Part shown: positions 11,870-24,115 of the stretch, piece by piece
Position numbering within the stretch: the first letter of the stretch is position 1
Layout of the letters: every line of letters starts with the position of its first letter
Assembly: GCA_047495785.1 (NCBI GenBank)
Contig: JBLDXI010000013.1
Location: 434,001 to 498,000, forward strand
Origin: Lepidodermella squamata
Taxonomy: Eukaryota; Gastrotricha
Reading direction: 5' to 3'
DNA: 64,000 nucleotides
Program-made: the position numbers and the translations under genes
Notes under the pieces: model-generated
Databases searched by the model: none
What the model saw: the letters and a program-made list of their open reading frames with translations, nothing else
Told to the model about the DNA's origin: nothing

Positions 11870-14192
11870 TGCAGGGGGCCAACAACGGCGATAATTGTAT
11901 TACTTGGCGGTAATGTAAACGAATCAGTGCCGCAAGTGTCTGGTCACACGCGATTGGCGATGCGGATGCGCGCGTGAGAGTGAAATATTTACAAGTTGTA
12001 TTTACGGAATATCGGTAAACGGTTTAAACGTTGTAAACAAGCGCTTGTATGGTCGCTAATTGAAGTCTCCGAAGCGGTAACACAAGCCAGAGGCACGCGT
12101 TTCTCAGAGCTTGATTCAGCAGTATGATGCACGTGCAGTTTGATGTACGCTCTACTGAGCAGCGCCGATGTTCGCTTACGTTCTTACCATCTCGTACGGA
12201 AGCAGGCGATTCGCCCAAATCCCCTGCGGAATAACGCCAGCCAATCAGATTCGCCCGCCAGGAAGATGCGCAACCATCATGATCGTTCACTTGGCTTCAC
12301 ACGCTATTTGGTTTATTATTATTATTAGCGCAGTAATAAGCATTTATACATGCGCTGATGTGGTGCGAGCACGCGTACCGTGTACGCACCCAGTTCTTGG
12401 CGCAGTATTGGCAGCGCGAGAGCGGTAATGATCGATGGTATTGTAAAGTCATCTCTCAATTGCTGGCAGTGGATGCTGAGGATAAGGCCCCGAAAAAGAG
12501 ATCACCCGTGCCTTGAATAAGGTTAAATCAGGTATGCTTGATGTAGGATGGTGCGACTGAAACATAGTAGATGATAATATTACTATTACTATAATAATTA
12601 TTATTATTATTGTGTATCTATGGACTGAAAGCTTACTCCTGAATTATGACGCGACAAGACAGACGAGTGGAAACTAAACTGCAAACCGATTCTGAGGAAG
12701 ATGTTGTCTTGATCCGTTCGTCAGGGTTCGCAGGCTTCGGTTTGTCATTGTGGGTACCAGTTAATAAAGTGAATAAAATGAACTTTTTCACCAAAAATCA
12801 AAAGAAGCATTTTCGTCACCAATTTCTCAAATTTTATCTCAATATAACGAGGATTTCAAGAAAGTTTACAACAGACTAGATCTATCTACTGGTGAAACCC
12901 GCTCCAAAAAATTCCTCATGGTTACGGGTTACGGAGTTATTGAAAAATTCGAGGCAAAAAAATTATCATCCGTACTTTAGGATGAATGAAGCATTTGTTT
13001 GCTCATGCGGCAACAGATCATTTTCACGGCAAATGCGGCAAATGGAGGTACCGCAGATTCTCTTGCGCTGGCTACTACGGATGAAAGTTTGGCGGACGGA
13101 AATGTCCCTAACCGGCTGCAATAATCTCCGCACCTCTATCTGGTCGCATTGTCGTTGATTGATCCGCCTCATCTATAGGTCAATTCACAGTAAAAGGTCT
13201 ATCAATTCGTTCTATCAAAATAAATAAGACACGAGCAAAGGTAACTTGGCCGCGTGAATATTTCACTCGAAAATGAACAACGCGCCAAAAACTAGCACGA
13301 TAAGCATTTTACTCCTGAAATCGGCCAAATTACCTCATACCAGGTGACCAAAGCTTTCTACTTTCTAGATTACTCAAATATGTTTCAATTTCGGCTGTCT
13401 TTTCCATCTAATGCAAGTCAAATTGTTGGCTGCACAAACTTCGACCGACCGCATGTGACTGAAAAACCGAGTTTGTGAGTTTGTGTAACAGTAAGGATGT
13501 TTTCTTTCATTCTCCCCGGAATTTCGGGGAGCTCAAGCTCAAACTTCGGATGAAAGAATTTTCCATGTAAACGCCAGAGGTTTTCAGGCAATCGAGTCTA
13601 CTTAGCTCTTAATTTTTCCTTTCAAGATGAGCTTCAGAAGTGGGCGACCCGACACCGGCGGGGTGAATAGAAACACACCCTAACAGTGCGAAAACTGAGG
13701 TTTCTGAAGTCGTAAGTTCTTAAGTAATCTTGGCAAACCAATAAAATTTTCTAGTTATCGCGTTCCAAAGAAATTCCTCCAGATTCACATCTCGCGAATG
13801 GTTCACATCTTGCGAAAAAATGAGCACCATTAAGAAAACCGCCTGAACGGTTAAGCCACGGATTCCGTGCAACATTTTCGAACGAATCGTTAGGACTATC
13901 AGCGCCAATAACCCGTGGTGTCTTCAATTTAGTCGTTCCTGGACTAAGATTACAGCAGGAGCGTAAGACGCTCGCATTTCTTCCTACCATTCCATTTTTC
14001 TTCAATCTTCCACTCTCTTCTTCTACGCTTCTGGCGCGCTTTAAATAAAATGAACAATAAAATGCCGTTTCAAATGTCAATTTTTGTGATTTCAGTTTAT
14101 TTTCTCTTCGACCTCCAATAATAGCACGCTTTATTCACGCTTTATCCCAGCACAGACGTCGGAAATCATAATTTTGCGAGCGAAGTATTTAT
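11870..14192. other. Intergenic upstream of FoxF
   Basis: No gene recognised in 2.3 kb. Overlapping open frames at 12892-13158 (+) and 12966-13172 (-) are mutual shadows with no family resemblance. Frames at 13720-14080 on minus are similar. An ATT/AAT-rich simple stretch lies at about 12572-12612. The left part presumably carries FoxF promoter and enhancer DNA, but I cannot point to specific sites. Confidence 0.5.
12572..12612. repeat. AT-rich simple repeat (ATT/TAA)
   Basis: About 40 bp of alternating ATT and TAA triplets that is nearly self-complementary. No function is suggested. Confidence 0.6.
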
Positions 14193-14659
14193 TTAGGCCA
14201 CGACGTTGGCGTTGGGGCCTCGCCGGCGGCCGACACCGACCACAACATTGACGAAGCGACGGTTGTATTGCTGGCGACGCTTAGCACGGCCGGTCTTCTT
14301 TTTGCGCTTCTCAGCCTTCGCAACCTTGGGGGTTTGCGCCTTGACCTTACCGGCACGGGCAAGGGAGCCGTGGACTTTACCACCGGGCAGGCGAGCGGCG
14401 ACATCGATGGTGGAACCGGCGTGAAGGCCTTCCAGGTCAGTGATGGCGCCGGTGGCTGGCAGGGGGCGACCACCGAAGGTGACGGCGATATCAGAAACGC
14501 CAAGGACAGACGAGACAACATTCTGAAGTGAAATAAACATGAAAAACCGCCAAATAGTCATTTTCTACGAGAACGTACCAACAGGTCATCGTACTTCGCG
14601 CTGGGGTCGACCTCAATGGAGGTTGTTTGCGAACCGTCGAAGCGGACGAAAAGCTGCAT
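14193..14659 (-). CDS. FAU: FAU: ubiquitin-like FUBI fused to ribosomal protein S30
   Basis: Two coding exons on minus: 14659-14579 and 14522-14193 (136 aa; human FAU is 133). Residues 1-75 form the ubiquitin-like FUBI domain (MQLFVRFDG at the start, ending in PGG). The remainder is the small-subunit protein eS30, starting [15 protein letters not shown], with the strongly basic [21 protein letters not shown]-type core. The Gly-Gly/Lys junction is where the precursor is cleaved to release FUBI and S30. The 57-nt intron splits the FUBI part after residue 27. The gene lies 188 bp downstream of CC2D2A on the same strand. A TAAATAAATA motif overlaps and follows the stop. This should be a highly expressed housekeeping gene; its GC-rich third positions fit that. 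Confidence 0.98.
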
Positions 14660-14847
14660 GATTATTACTCAAATGTAACTCCTAAAATCAAATTCAAATA
14701 TTGTTAAATTCATTTTCAATGTTGGTGCAGAAAAATCGCAAAAATGAGATCATCATCATCACAAGAGAATGAGCAATAAAGCGGAGATCAGTGATAACAC
14801 TTGGTGCTTTTCAAAACAAGTACAAATAAATAGAAATGGAATGATGT

Positions 14848-17800
14848 TCATCGCTGAGTATTATACGTGACTGTAGGTGTTGAGGTTTGGACTCCGATGT
14901 ACACCCATACGGCTAGAATGCTCATCGGATACGGTTCAACATGAACAGCTAGAACGTAGGTGACTTCTGGGTCGTTAATTTGCCACACACGAGTCGCCCG
15001 AACTGCGTCGATTATAGCCCCGATACTTGTGAATGGTTGTTGAAGCGTGAACCCAGTAACGCCATAGCGCTCCAACTCGTCACTGATGTCCTTCACGTCG
15101 ACTGGAGTACCGTCGCGCCGATTGCCCTCCAAATGCTGCAAGTGTTCCTGCACTCGGTGGCTCAGCAGACGATTCATCGCGTTTCGCCCAGGTTCGCGCC
15201 ATTTGTTGAGTTTTCTATGTATAGCGTCGCGGATGATCAAGCGAAGACGTAGAGCTGCTTCCTTGGCCTTGATCACTTGGTCAGCCGTTGCAGCCGGATC
15301 TTCTCGTGTGGCCGATGAAGGCGTAGTCGAACTTGAGAATTCGCCTGGTTTGAAAAACGCCTCCCACATTTTCTTGTCAGCAAACGTCATTTTCGTATCA
15401 CAGCAGCGATTTGACGGTTGAATATTCGCATAGACGTTATTTTCGGTGATTATGCAGTCGATTGTTTGAAGGGGGCAGAATGGATCACTCAAATCGAAAG
15501 GAAGCCCGGTTTTAGGGTCCCAGACCATATAGCGCTTGTCTTGCGACTCGGAAATCACGTAGGTAGACCGACCGTCGGGTACAGCCTCGCCTATAGCAAT
15601 ATAGGCAGTCCTGCCCAGGTAGAGAAAATACGAAACGAGAAGACATGAATGCTCTTCGTCATCGCCGCTCAGCATTTTCAGGAACTGGTCAGTCGTCGCC
15701 CAAACGTCGATTTGAATCGGAAACACGTCCATATCTGATACAAACGGGAACAGCGAGACGAATCTCGCGATTCGACGGTCGATCAAATCCGGCGTAGACA
15801 TACTACCACTCAGCAGCTCTTGGGGTGGGGCGATGTGCCTCAGGTAGCGCGAGACGAATACACGTTTACCCGTAACATCGATGACTGCGAGCAGAACCTC
15901 GCGAGACGGAAATTTAGTCGAAAACTTGTTACTGAATGCGTCAGCTCGCTCGATCAACGACGCCTCCTCGTTGGTCGGTAAGTTGGTTGGCGGGCCGTCA
16001 GGGAGCAAGAGAGCCGGAGTCAATGTGGCATAGACACTAATCAGAAGCTGATTGGGACCAACCAAACTCGGCTCAACCTGGGGAACGTAGAACGTCCCTT
16101 CGACTGACGTATTGAGATATACAGCAGACCAACGCAGTTTCAGAGTGCCAAGCCACAGACGTTCAACGCGCTGAGTTACAACAGAGCCGTCGCCTCTTGC
16201 ATCAAGACTCAAAACCTTGTTGCGACGAGCGAAAACGGAGATATAGATGAAATCGTTTGCTGACTGAAGACTGGGCGGCGAGAAATCGTCGTTAGGCGCT
16301 CGGAAGGTGAAAGTCATCTTCTCGTTCCAAGTTGGCTCAAACCCCATTGCCACGGAAGTTTCTTGAGTTTTCTCCTGGAAAGAAACCTCAGCGTAAACGC
16401 GAAGACCGTCTTTCATGTCCAATGGCGAGCCTTGAGGTACGCGAATATGGGCCCGTAGGATGGAAACGATCAGACTGACATCTCCAGGCTGCAAATTCTG
16501 ACCAGGAATCTTCTTGCGAGGAACACGCTTCGGCTGCAACGGACGTCGAGGCTCAAATACTCGAGCGAGTGCCTCGAGGCCAGTTCGGATGCTGGGAACA
16601 TCGTCTTCAAAAACTACGTCGACCAAGTTCAACTTGTGCGCGGCGATGTTGAGTTGCTGAATCACGGCCTCGCGAGCCTTTTGAAGTTGCCTAGCACCTT
16701 GCAGTCGCTGAACTTCGAACTCATGTAGGCCACCGACTGATTGAGCTGCGACGTCAAAGTCAGCGGCAACTTCATCTTTGCTGGGCGGGTGATCATCGCT
16801 TTGGGCGGTTAACTTGCCAGCAACACTGCCGAATATGGGATTTTCAACTTGTTGAGCTTGCCAGCGACGCAGCATTTTCACATCGACGTCCGCTTCGTCG
16901 GCAGGTATCATTTTCAGTTTGCGGAAATCGCCGATTTCTTTGTCGCGTAACTCTAGAATTCGATAACGGGAAGATTTGGCAAAAGCTTCGTCTGGTACGA
17001 AGTTGAACTCGTCTTGCAAATGTTCTAGACGGAAGTACGAGGCGACCGAGGTCGAATTGGCCGTTGAAGCAGCTATAATACAATCGATATCAAAAAATAC
17101 TCGATTATGCAATTGAACTTACATGATGATCGAAGCAAATACACGAGCTCGGCGTTGTTTGGGTGATTAGGATCTAGGGCACCAGATAGAATCATCTCTC
17201 TGACACGATTAGCATCCATGATATGATTGGAGCCCCTCGAATTCTGAAATATAAAGAATTACAGTTTCATGCTTTCCAACGGCGACGAATCAACATACCA
17301 TAGCATTTATAGCTTGAGCAACACTCGGAGGCGGTGGGGCATCTAACGACCACGCGGCTCCAGCTTTCAACGTGCCGCCAACCAGGTACTGTCCATACGG
17401 TAAACCGCTACCGACAGCAGTTGAAGAGCCTGTTGGTGGATGCTCAGTAGGGCAAGTGAACTCGAATGATTGAATGAAAGGGCGATTAGCAACGCAAGTG
17501 ACATCAGGAATGGGTATGTAGACTGTAGCCAATTTTGACATAACAGACTCATGCACCTCGACTGCGATGTTCTCTGGGAGATCGCTGAGCAAAACTGGGA
17601 AAGTATGATCGAATTCAACGGAAAAATCACTGCCGAGTGGCCGCCTGCTAGTTTCAGACAGCATTGAGGTGCCAACCACCAGGCGCAACCAAACGTTTCT
17701 AGATATCGCATAGGTCGTAAGTGAAATATAAAGCAAGTTAGAAGCTCAAGCTTACGTTCGAGTGACATCGTTTCGGCGATTTTGTTCAGCGCGGGGTAAT

Positions 17801-19605
17801 TGCTCAAGCGGAGTAACTGAGACGCCACTGGGTTGCAGATCAAAACTCAGATGGGGTGATCCGGGTTGTCGACGCTGTTCAGTTGCTCGTTGCACAACAT
17901 TCGCGCGTATAGCATCTCGATCGGGAAGTTTGGGCTCGTCTTGATTGCCGACTTCTTGGTCATGAGTCCGAGCAGCTTTTTTAGCTCTCTCGTATTCGCG
18001 CATTGCTTGAAGATAAATTTCTTCCGTTTCATCATCAATATCACGGCGAAATTCGGAGGTTTCAAATTCAATTTCTTCAGCGCTCAGCATCCTGCGATTG
18101 ATGACAAGTTTCCATCCAGTTACGGCATACCCTACGGCTTTACGATGGTCTTTCAAATTACGCCAAGCATTGATAATCCCTCGCGTCAATGCCAGTTCTG
18201 CGGCCATTTCTGCCAGGAGTTGCCTTCGAATGAAAATCACTTGATCTGCATATGCATCGTGACGGGATTGAAGATCAGGTAAGACGGCATTGGAGGTATG
18301 AGACTGGTCTGAAATATCTTTACTAGCCAATTCATGACCAACAGCAGCTACTGCTAGACGAACTGCATCAAGCTGCTGACGCCAGTAAGTGATCAGCTCA
18401 CGACTCTGCCAGTCAATAAACGAAGAGAATAGATTTTGCAGCTTGCTGGCAAGGACGTGTTCCCCACTGCACAAATAGTGATGCGAAAATTGGAGTTTCC
18501 CGATGGCAATTTCCATGCGAAACAGTTGATCGTTCTCATCAGCAAATTTTTTTGTGCCTTCGACAAACGCTTTTCGATAGTGAAAAGGCTTATCTCCGCG
18601 AGCCCCCATGGCTGATGAAGGAGGTAAAATTCGCATGGGTTTATGCCGCAACGGATCCGGCAATGCTAACGGTTGGCCACTCTCGTCAAGCCACTCCACA
18701 GCTTTGTCCGGGGCAGTTTGATTCAGCAGTCTCTCGCGTATTCTCTCCACGTTGCGTTGAGCCATCGCAGGGCGCTCGCCGACGTAGAAGCCTTCGTCTT
18801 CTAGCAATCTGATTTCATCAGGCTTCGTAGAAAATTCATCCGGCACACCCGACGGAACATATGTATAAATTTTCTCCTCAGCTTGAGTCTGTTCGCCACG
18901 AACGGTGATGACAACGCCCCCTTTACGCCTCAGTGCATCTTTCCGAAGCCGTAACTCTGAAACGAGGAGAGGAGCATCGTCGGTCGGCTTTTCTTCATCT
19001 ACTGAAGCGATTTCCGCTTCTACGCTCGCGGGCTGGTGTTTTGGTTCATCGGTCCAAAGTGATGCTCTTGGGAGTCCATCCCAATTACCGGTGAAAAAAT
19101 TGACCTGCTCATCAGCGGTGAGCAATAGCCCCCGTTTTATCTTTGCTTCAACAGATAACTGAAAATCAACAAATTTCATGATTATTCGGCCTAGATAATA
19201 CCAGCGACTCACCTTCGCGCGGGAAGCTACAACATCCCGAAAACGTCCACGACTTGAAGATGGAACAGCAACAGACGCTTGCTATTGCAAAGATAACTCG
19301 GGTGAACACATTACTCTGTAAAACAAGTTTCACATACTTCTGATTGAACCTCGCGAATGTCTGAGTCTTCCGACTGCTGTATTCGATCTAATCGCTTTCT
19401 GGAAGATGTAGGGCGCACGGAAGCTGAATCCGGCGTAGCTACTTCGCGTTCATCTGACACATCAGGCTGCGCTTGGGGAATGGAGGCGGTGCTTATCTAT
19501 GACAATTAATGTATCGCAACCTGTGCACCTAGCATTTTTAGAATTCCGGATACTCACCTTGAGTCTCCGTCTACGAGACGTATCTCCGCCGATCTCTGCT
19601 GACAT
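14848..19605 (-). CDS. CC2D2A: CC2D2A, ciliary transition-zone protein
   Basis: Seven coding exons on minus: 19605-19558, 19496-19338, 19281-19213, 19158-17756, 17698-17299, 17243-17123 and 17072-14848 (1474 aa; human CC2D2A is about 1620). Order of parts: a short charged N-terminus; a segment with DEGFYVGERP; coiled-coil-prone helices rich in Gln, Glu and Arg; a first C2-like domain (RPLGSDFSVEFDHTFPV); a segment with LDPNHPNNAELVYLL; the main C2 domain (around DVSLIVSILRAHIRVPQGS); and a C-terminal transglutaminase-like fold containing LSGDDEEHSCLL, YLGRTAYIAIGEAVPDG and YMVWDP. CC2D2A is a component of the MKS module of the ciliary transition zone; human mutations cause Meckel and Joubert syndromes. 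Exon 7 is unusually long (2.2 kb) for this window. The start is the first ATG of a short first exon and is less certain than the rest. Confidence 0.94.
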
Positions 19606-21230
19606 TTGCGGTAAAAACCTGTTAATAAGGAAAAATTACAGTCAAAAGATGAATCGGAGTTGATACAATCATCTCGGCCCCAGAGAAGGAAGATTGACGA
19701 TAAAGCGGTTATTAATCTTAGATCTAAGACCTAGTAGAATTAGGACATAACACCCCAAAAAAGCCGATCGAAAGATGCGTTTGAAGTTTTTAGGCAACAC
19801 ACACCCAAAACGCGGTACGTTTTATCTGATTAATAATATCAAAATAAAAATTGGAAATCTTTGAAATTAAAAAATAGCTACTTGGAATAAATGTAAAGCT
19901 ATAATAAAAAATTATTCAAGGCTGCGCCGCATTGCTTTTGCGAAATTTTTCAGGTTCCACGCTTTAGTTTTGATACCTGGCCCTACCCGGTACCCGGTAC
20001 CGTTGAACCTGAGAATATAACCAGAGTATTAGCATGTATAGTAAATGGCTGCGATTGCGATGTTTGTGATGCGTGTAGATTCATGTCGTTGTTTCTGCAG
20101 TTGCATAGGCAATAAAGTTTGGGCCACTGACATGCATGGAATGATCAAAAGATGTTTATTTATTTATTTGTAAGCTCATACGCCCAATAGAGGGCAGCTT
20201 GACAATGTCAGGGAAAACAACATATAATTGCAGGGCAAGTTCAGATTTAGGACAGGAAAGGTGTAAGGTGTAATGTGTAAGAAAGGTGTAAGATTTTAGC
20301 ATCTTCATGCCTTTTGAGGCGCACTGTGTGGCCTTGCATGGGATGCCCTGAAATATCAGGTAGGGCTGATATACTTCATTTTTTTTATGCGCATTTGATT
20401 CCGAAACTGTTCAGGATTAAAACTGATTAGCAATAATTATCTTAATAAACTAACACTGTCATCTTCATCTCCAAAGCTTGGAAACTCTTGCATCTTCAGC
20501 GCCATCTTCGGGCAAGAGCAGCATCAGCACTACCCATATCAGGTAATATTAGCCCTAAGGTACTTGCAATATGTAACAACGAAGTTGACTGGTACCAACT
20601 GTACATACATGCGAGGTCACTCTGCTTTTACCTCACTCAGGGTTGATCAGTTGGCCAGAAATGGAACTGCCAATAACAATTGTCGGTTTTAAAGGCAGTC
20701 TGGATAAACCATTATGTTGCAAATATTAACCCAGGGTTATGCTACGTTCTACGTTGCAGGGCCGAACATCGTCGAGAACGGGGCTTCTAATTGAACCTAT
20801 TATTCGTGCACTATTATTTGCGTGGAGAAAAACCTATTTGCTTACTATTCCTACAAGATTATCCTACAAGATTTACCAGCTCATAAATGAAGATCAAATG
20901 AATGGGCTTCAATTCGCATCTGCGCAGACTTAACTTTTATACCCTCAATTTTTATTGGGCGCAAATGTATAACTGCGAAAGTAAACTTTGCGCCAGTGGT
21001 GACAGGAATCCTGAGGTAAAATGGATGTTTCGGCAACGGGGTACCAGCCTAAAACAATGCCGCTAAAACAGATGATAAAACAGATTATCGCGCATAGTCC
21101 AGCGACGGTTCGTTCCACCTTTTATTATCTGTCTCTCTGCGGGTAATAAGGAATATGGATCGAGTCTACTTTCATAATTCACCAAACCAAAACGTCTAAA
21201 AATTCGGCCCCAAAATATTTCCCAATTTCC

Positions 21231-21434
21231 CCAAGGCGGACGTTGTACCTCACGCTGATCCGGTCAATTTGGTCGTTCGGCAACATCTGCGTCTCCGCCA
21301 CATCGAAGCAGCAGCTGCGGTGGCTCTCTGTCCTGCAGAACGACTGCCTTCAGGCGATCCTCTGCTTCCCCAATGACGGCCGCGTTAGGAGAGCCGCTGC
21401 CGTGTTCGCTGGCGTTGCGTTTCATTTTACCTGA
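21231..21434 (+). mobile_element. Probable LINE reverse-transcriptase fragment (decayed)
   Basis: An open stretch in this interval reads TLYLTLIRSIWSFGN, then a Leu/Arg-rich SVLQNDCLQAI. This matches the pattern seen after the RT core of non-LTR retrotransposons of the jockey/CR1 type (LY..LIRP..EYG followed by L..LQN..LR). It has no ATG, covers only about 65 residues and ends at a stop, so it is at most a relic. The flanks show no intact endonuclease or RT domain. A database protein search with this translation would settle it. Confidence 0.45.
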
Positions 21435-22146
21435 CTGATTGCATGCTCATGAAATGGGCAAAATAACATATTTCTTTATATGTTCATGAGTTCTCTCGTT
21501 CTCGGTATTATCTCTCTCGATATTGAATGATGACACCGCATAAAGCATATGTGGAAAACACCGTTTGAATTGAATAACTTTTGCGAGATGGGGCCGTATT
21601 AGTTTTCCTGTCATTCGTGGAACCATATCGACCTAGGATTAAATTTATTTATTTCTAAAATTTTAAATTTATTATCTAAATTAAAAATTTTTAATATCGG
21701 TCTAAAGAATAATGGGTCCAATGCAAATCAAATCTATGGGTTACGTAATAGATATGGTCAAATCGATAGCGCTTGTCGACTTTACGAATCGAATACTATA
21801 AGTATCCCTAAACTCCAATGCAAATCTCCATGAAAACCTTGAAAACACATTTTTCCCATACCAAATTGCGTACTAGGTCTGGGTCCAAGAAATTTTTTTC
21901 TTCGGGACGTTATGTAAGAAAGGGAGTGGCTGCCCGGTACTAGTTGTTATGCTTTTATCACTCAACTTGATGAGAGCTACATTTTTACACTAACATCAAC
22001 TCGATAGGAGTTGGGTTTTGGCTTGCTGTTCACGGTCGCCCTACTTCAGCGCTCGATCCTCTCTTTGCCCATTTATAAATCCATTCCTAAATACTGTTAT
22101 TCTTTTATACAATTAAAAATGGTGCAATCAGAAGGTAAACAATAAA

Positions 22147-22177
<31 letters not shown>
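22147..22177. repeat. (TGA)n trinucleotide microsatellite
   Basis: About ten perfect TGA/GAT units in non-coding DNA. Confidence 0.9.
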
Positions 22178-23137
22178 GGAGGAGAAAGAAATAAAGTTAT
22201 CCCCACTAGCGAACGACCGAATTACTTAATATGGGTGCATCCAAAAAATCCTGGAAATATTGGCCGTTGATCTTAGAATTCGGCCCTCTTTTGGAAAATA
22301 CTTTTGGAAAGTAATCTGGGCATCGGCATAGTGTAGAAACCGCAAGACCGAAAGCCTCGTCGCCTTCCCTCGTGCGCCAAGCGCAGAAAAATAAGAAACT
22401 TCAAAAAACGCGCCAATTAAAAATAATGTGAAGAACAAAACGTTATTAATAATAACAAATATAATTGTTAATGATAATTATAAACACATTCACAATCTTT
22501 TCTATTTTTAATTTTGAAATTTTCGCGGGTTTCGGAGTTGCCGGCGGTTCAAACCACGTGGATCTTTCGTGAAAAGTAGGAGAGTTGGGTTTTGGCTGAG
22601 ACGCAGCCCCAGTTCACTGCCGGTTTAAATTGGGTCAAGCTATATAGCGCTTATATATAGTTATATAGTTCGTTGTAAACTGCCAGCTTACCAGCAGTTG
22701 ATTTTTGGCCGCATCAAACATGATGAAGAAATAGGAAATGGCTTGCCTCAATCAGAAGTCAGTGAAACGTATCACCCTATCATCCCCTATCATTCGCACG
22801 GCGAAGTTCTGAAAACTGTTATCGCCTGTCATGATGGCGATGTCGATGAAGTATATGTAGTATCTGTTTGGAGAATCATTAGGTTTAGTCACCCGCTGGG
22901 ACAACTTGGATTATTTTTAGGTGTAAATTGCTCAGCATTTGCGCGGCCTCGAAGTCGAACGATGATCATCCCCCTTGTTACTGAATAGATTGTTGCCCCG
23001 AATATGATGGTACCTTTCCTTTGTTTTTGATAGTCGCTTTTCTTGATTTTATTATTTTCTCGGTAAATTGTTTTAACCTTTTTCTTTAATCGTTGAACTA
23101 TCGTAGACGTATAAAAGATATTTGTATACTTATGTCG

Positions 23138-23422
23138 TAGAAAGAAGAGCAATTTAGATTTTTAGCCCAAAAACCTAGATTTTAGAGCAATCCGAAGGGT
23201 CATTTTTACTATAACAGTGAACACAAGGTCTAATAATTGATGCCCCGTGAACATGTTCGCTGTGCTCACATGTAAATGATTTTTCAATAAACATATTGCT
23301 AAGCTAGCAGAGTTAGCTAGAAAGCCAGAAAAAGCATGTCAAAAATGACTTTTAGGCAATAATCGAGTAAACAACTGAAAATCTAGATTTTTGGGCAAAA
23401 ACTCGGATTGCTCTTCTTTCTA
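23138..23422. repeat. Imperfect inverted repeat, arms about 46 bp
   Basis: The left arm (23138-23184) and right arm (23378-23422) are near reverse complements. Both contain TAGAAAGAAGAGCAAT followed by a CCCAAAAA.CTAGATTTT block. About 190 bp separates them. This resembles the ends of a small non-autonomous DNA element or a short hairpin locus. I could not identify a flanking target-site duplication. Confidence 0.55.
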
Positions 23423-24115
23423 TTACATATATCATATATCACTGATAAATCGCCAGCCGTAGTAGCCGGTTAGAAAACTCCTTCCTATACGGGCCTACTA
23501 AATAGCTAAGCGGATTCAATTAACCATGGACTAATCTAAACTTTCCAGTGTCGTTAGCGGCAATTGTTCTCGAATGACTGCATCGGGTTTTTTGTTGTTT
23601 TGACACACACAAAATATAAGCCTTAATCCGATTCGTTGCGCACGTGACTAATGTTGAACTCGTGTTACGGCGGTGTTTCATGTGTTATGTTAATTTTCGC
23701 ATCTTGAGGTGCGACTTCGATAAAGTGCAAATTTAAAGCATTGTGTTGTTTTCTGCTTCTACCACGTGACTTTATGACCGTAATCTGTAAACATTTTTTC
23801 GCCAGACGTTAGTATCCTTAATTGGAAGTCCTAACAGCCTCGCTCATACAAACTGAACTTGCTCGTCAAAGGGAGCAACGGTGTAGCAGTAATAACTTGA
23901 AACCGTATTTAATAGTATGTGATATGCTATCATAAACTGTTATATTGCTTGTTGTTAGCGAGTAGACGGATATATAATTTAATTACGGCTGTTTGAGAGA
24001 ATGTGTTTCTGACGGATTTTTTATTGACAAGGTGGCGCCTTAAGTTGCGAAGTGCCCATTTTACATTTTGTTAACTATTGCTATCTTATATTCATATAGG
24101 TTGCTTTTACATGCA

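Larger units (their letters stand above)
19606..24115. other. Gene-poor region between CC2D2A and KCC
   Basis: About 4.5 kb without a recognised gene. It holds a probable LINE reverse-transcriptase remnant near 21231-21434, a TGA/GAT microsatellite at 22147-22177 and an imperfect inverted repeat at 23138-23422, all listed separately. A low-complexity ATTTATTT stretch near 20157 may mark another decayed transposon end. The right edge, ending in TTCATATAG before the KCC ATG, looks like a splice acceptor, so a KCC 5' UTR exon may lie within this interval. Confidence 0.5.

Noticed and set aside
12892-13172. Overlapping open frames on both strands
   Set aside because: Mutual shadows with no recognisable protein and no supporting splice sites.
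14848-19605. Two or three separate genes in the CC2D2A interval
   Set aside because: The open blocks join with consistent phases across short introns and follow the order of one CC2D2A protein.
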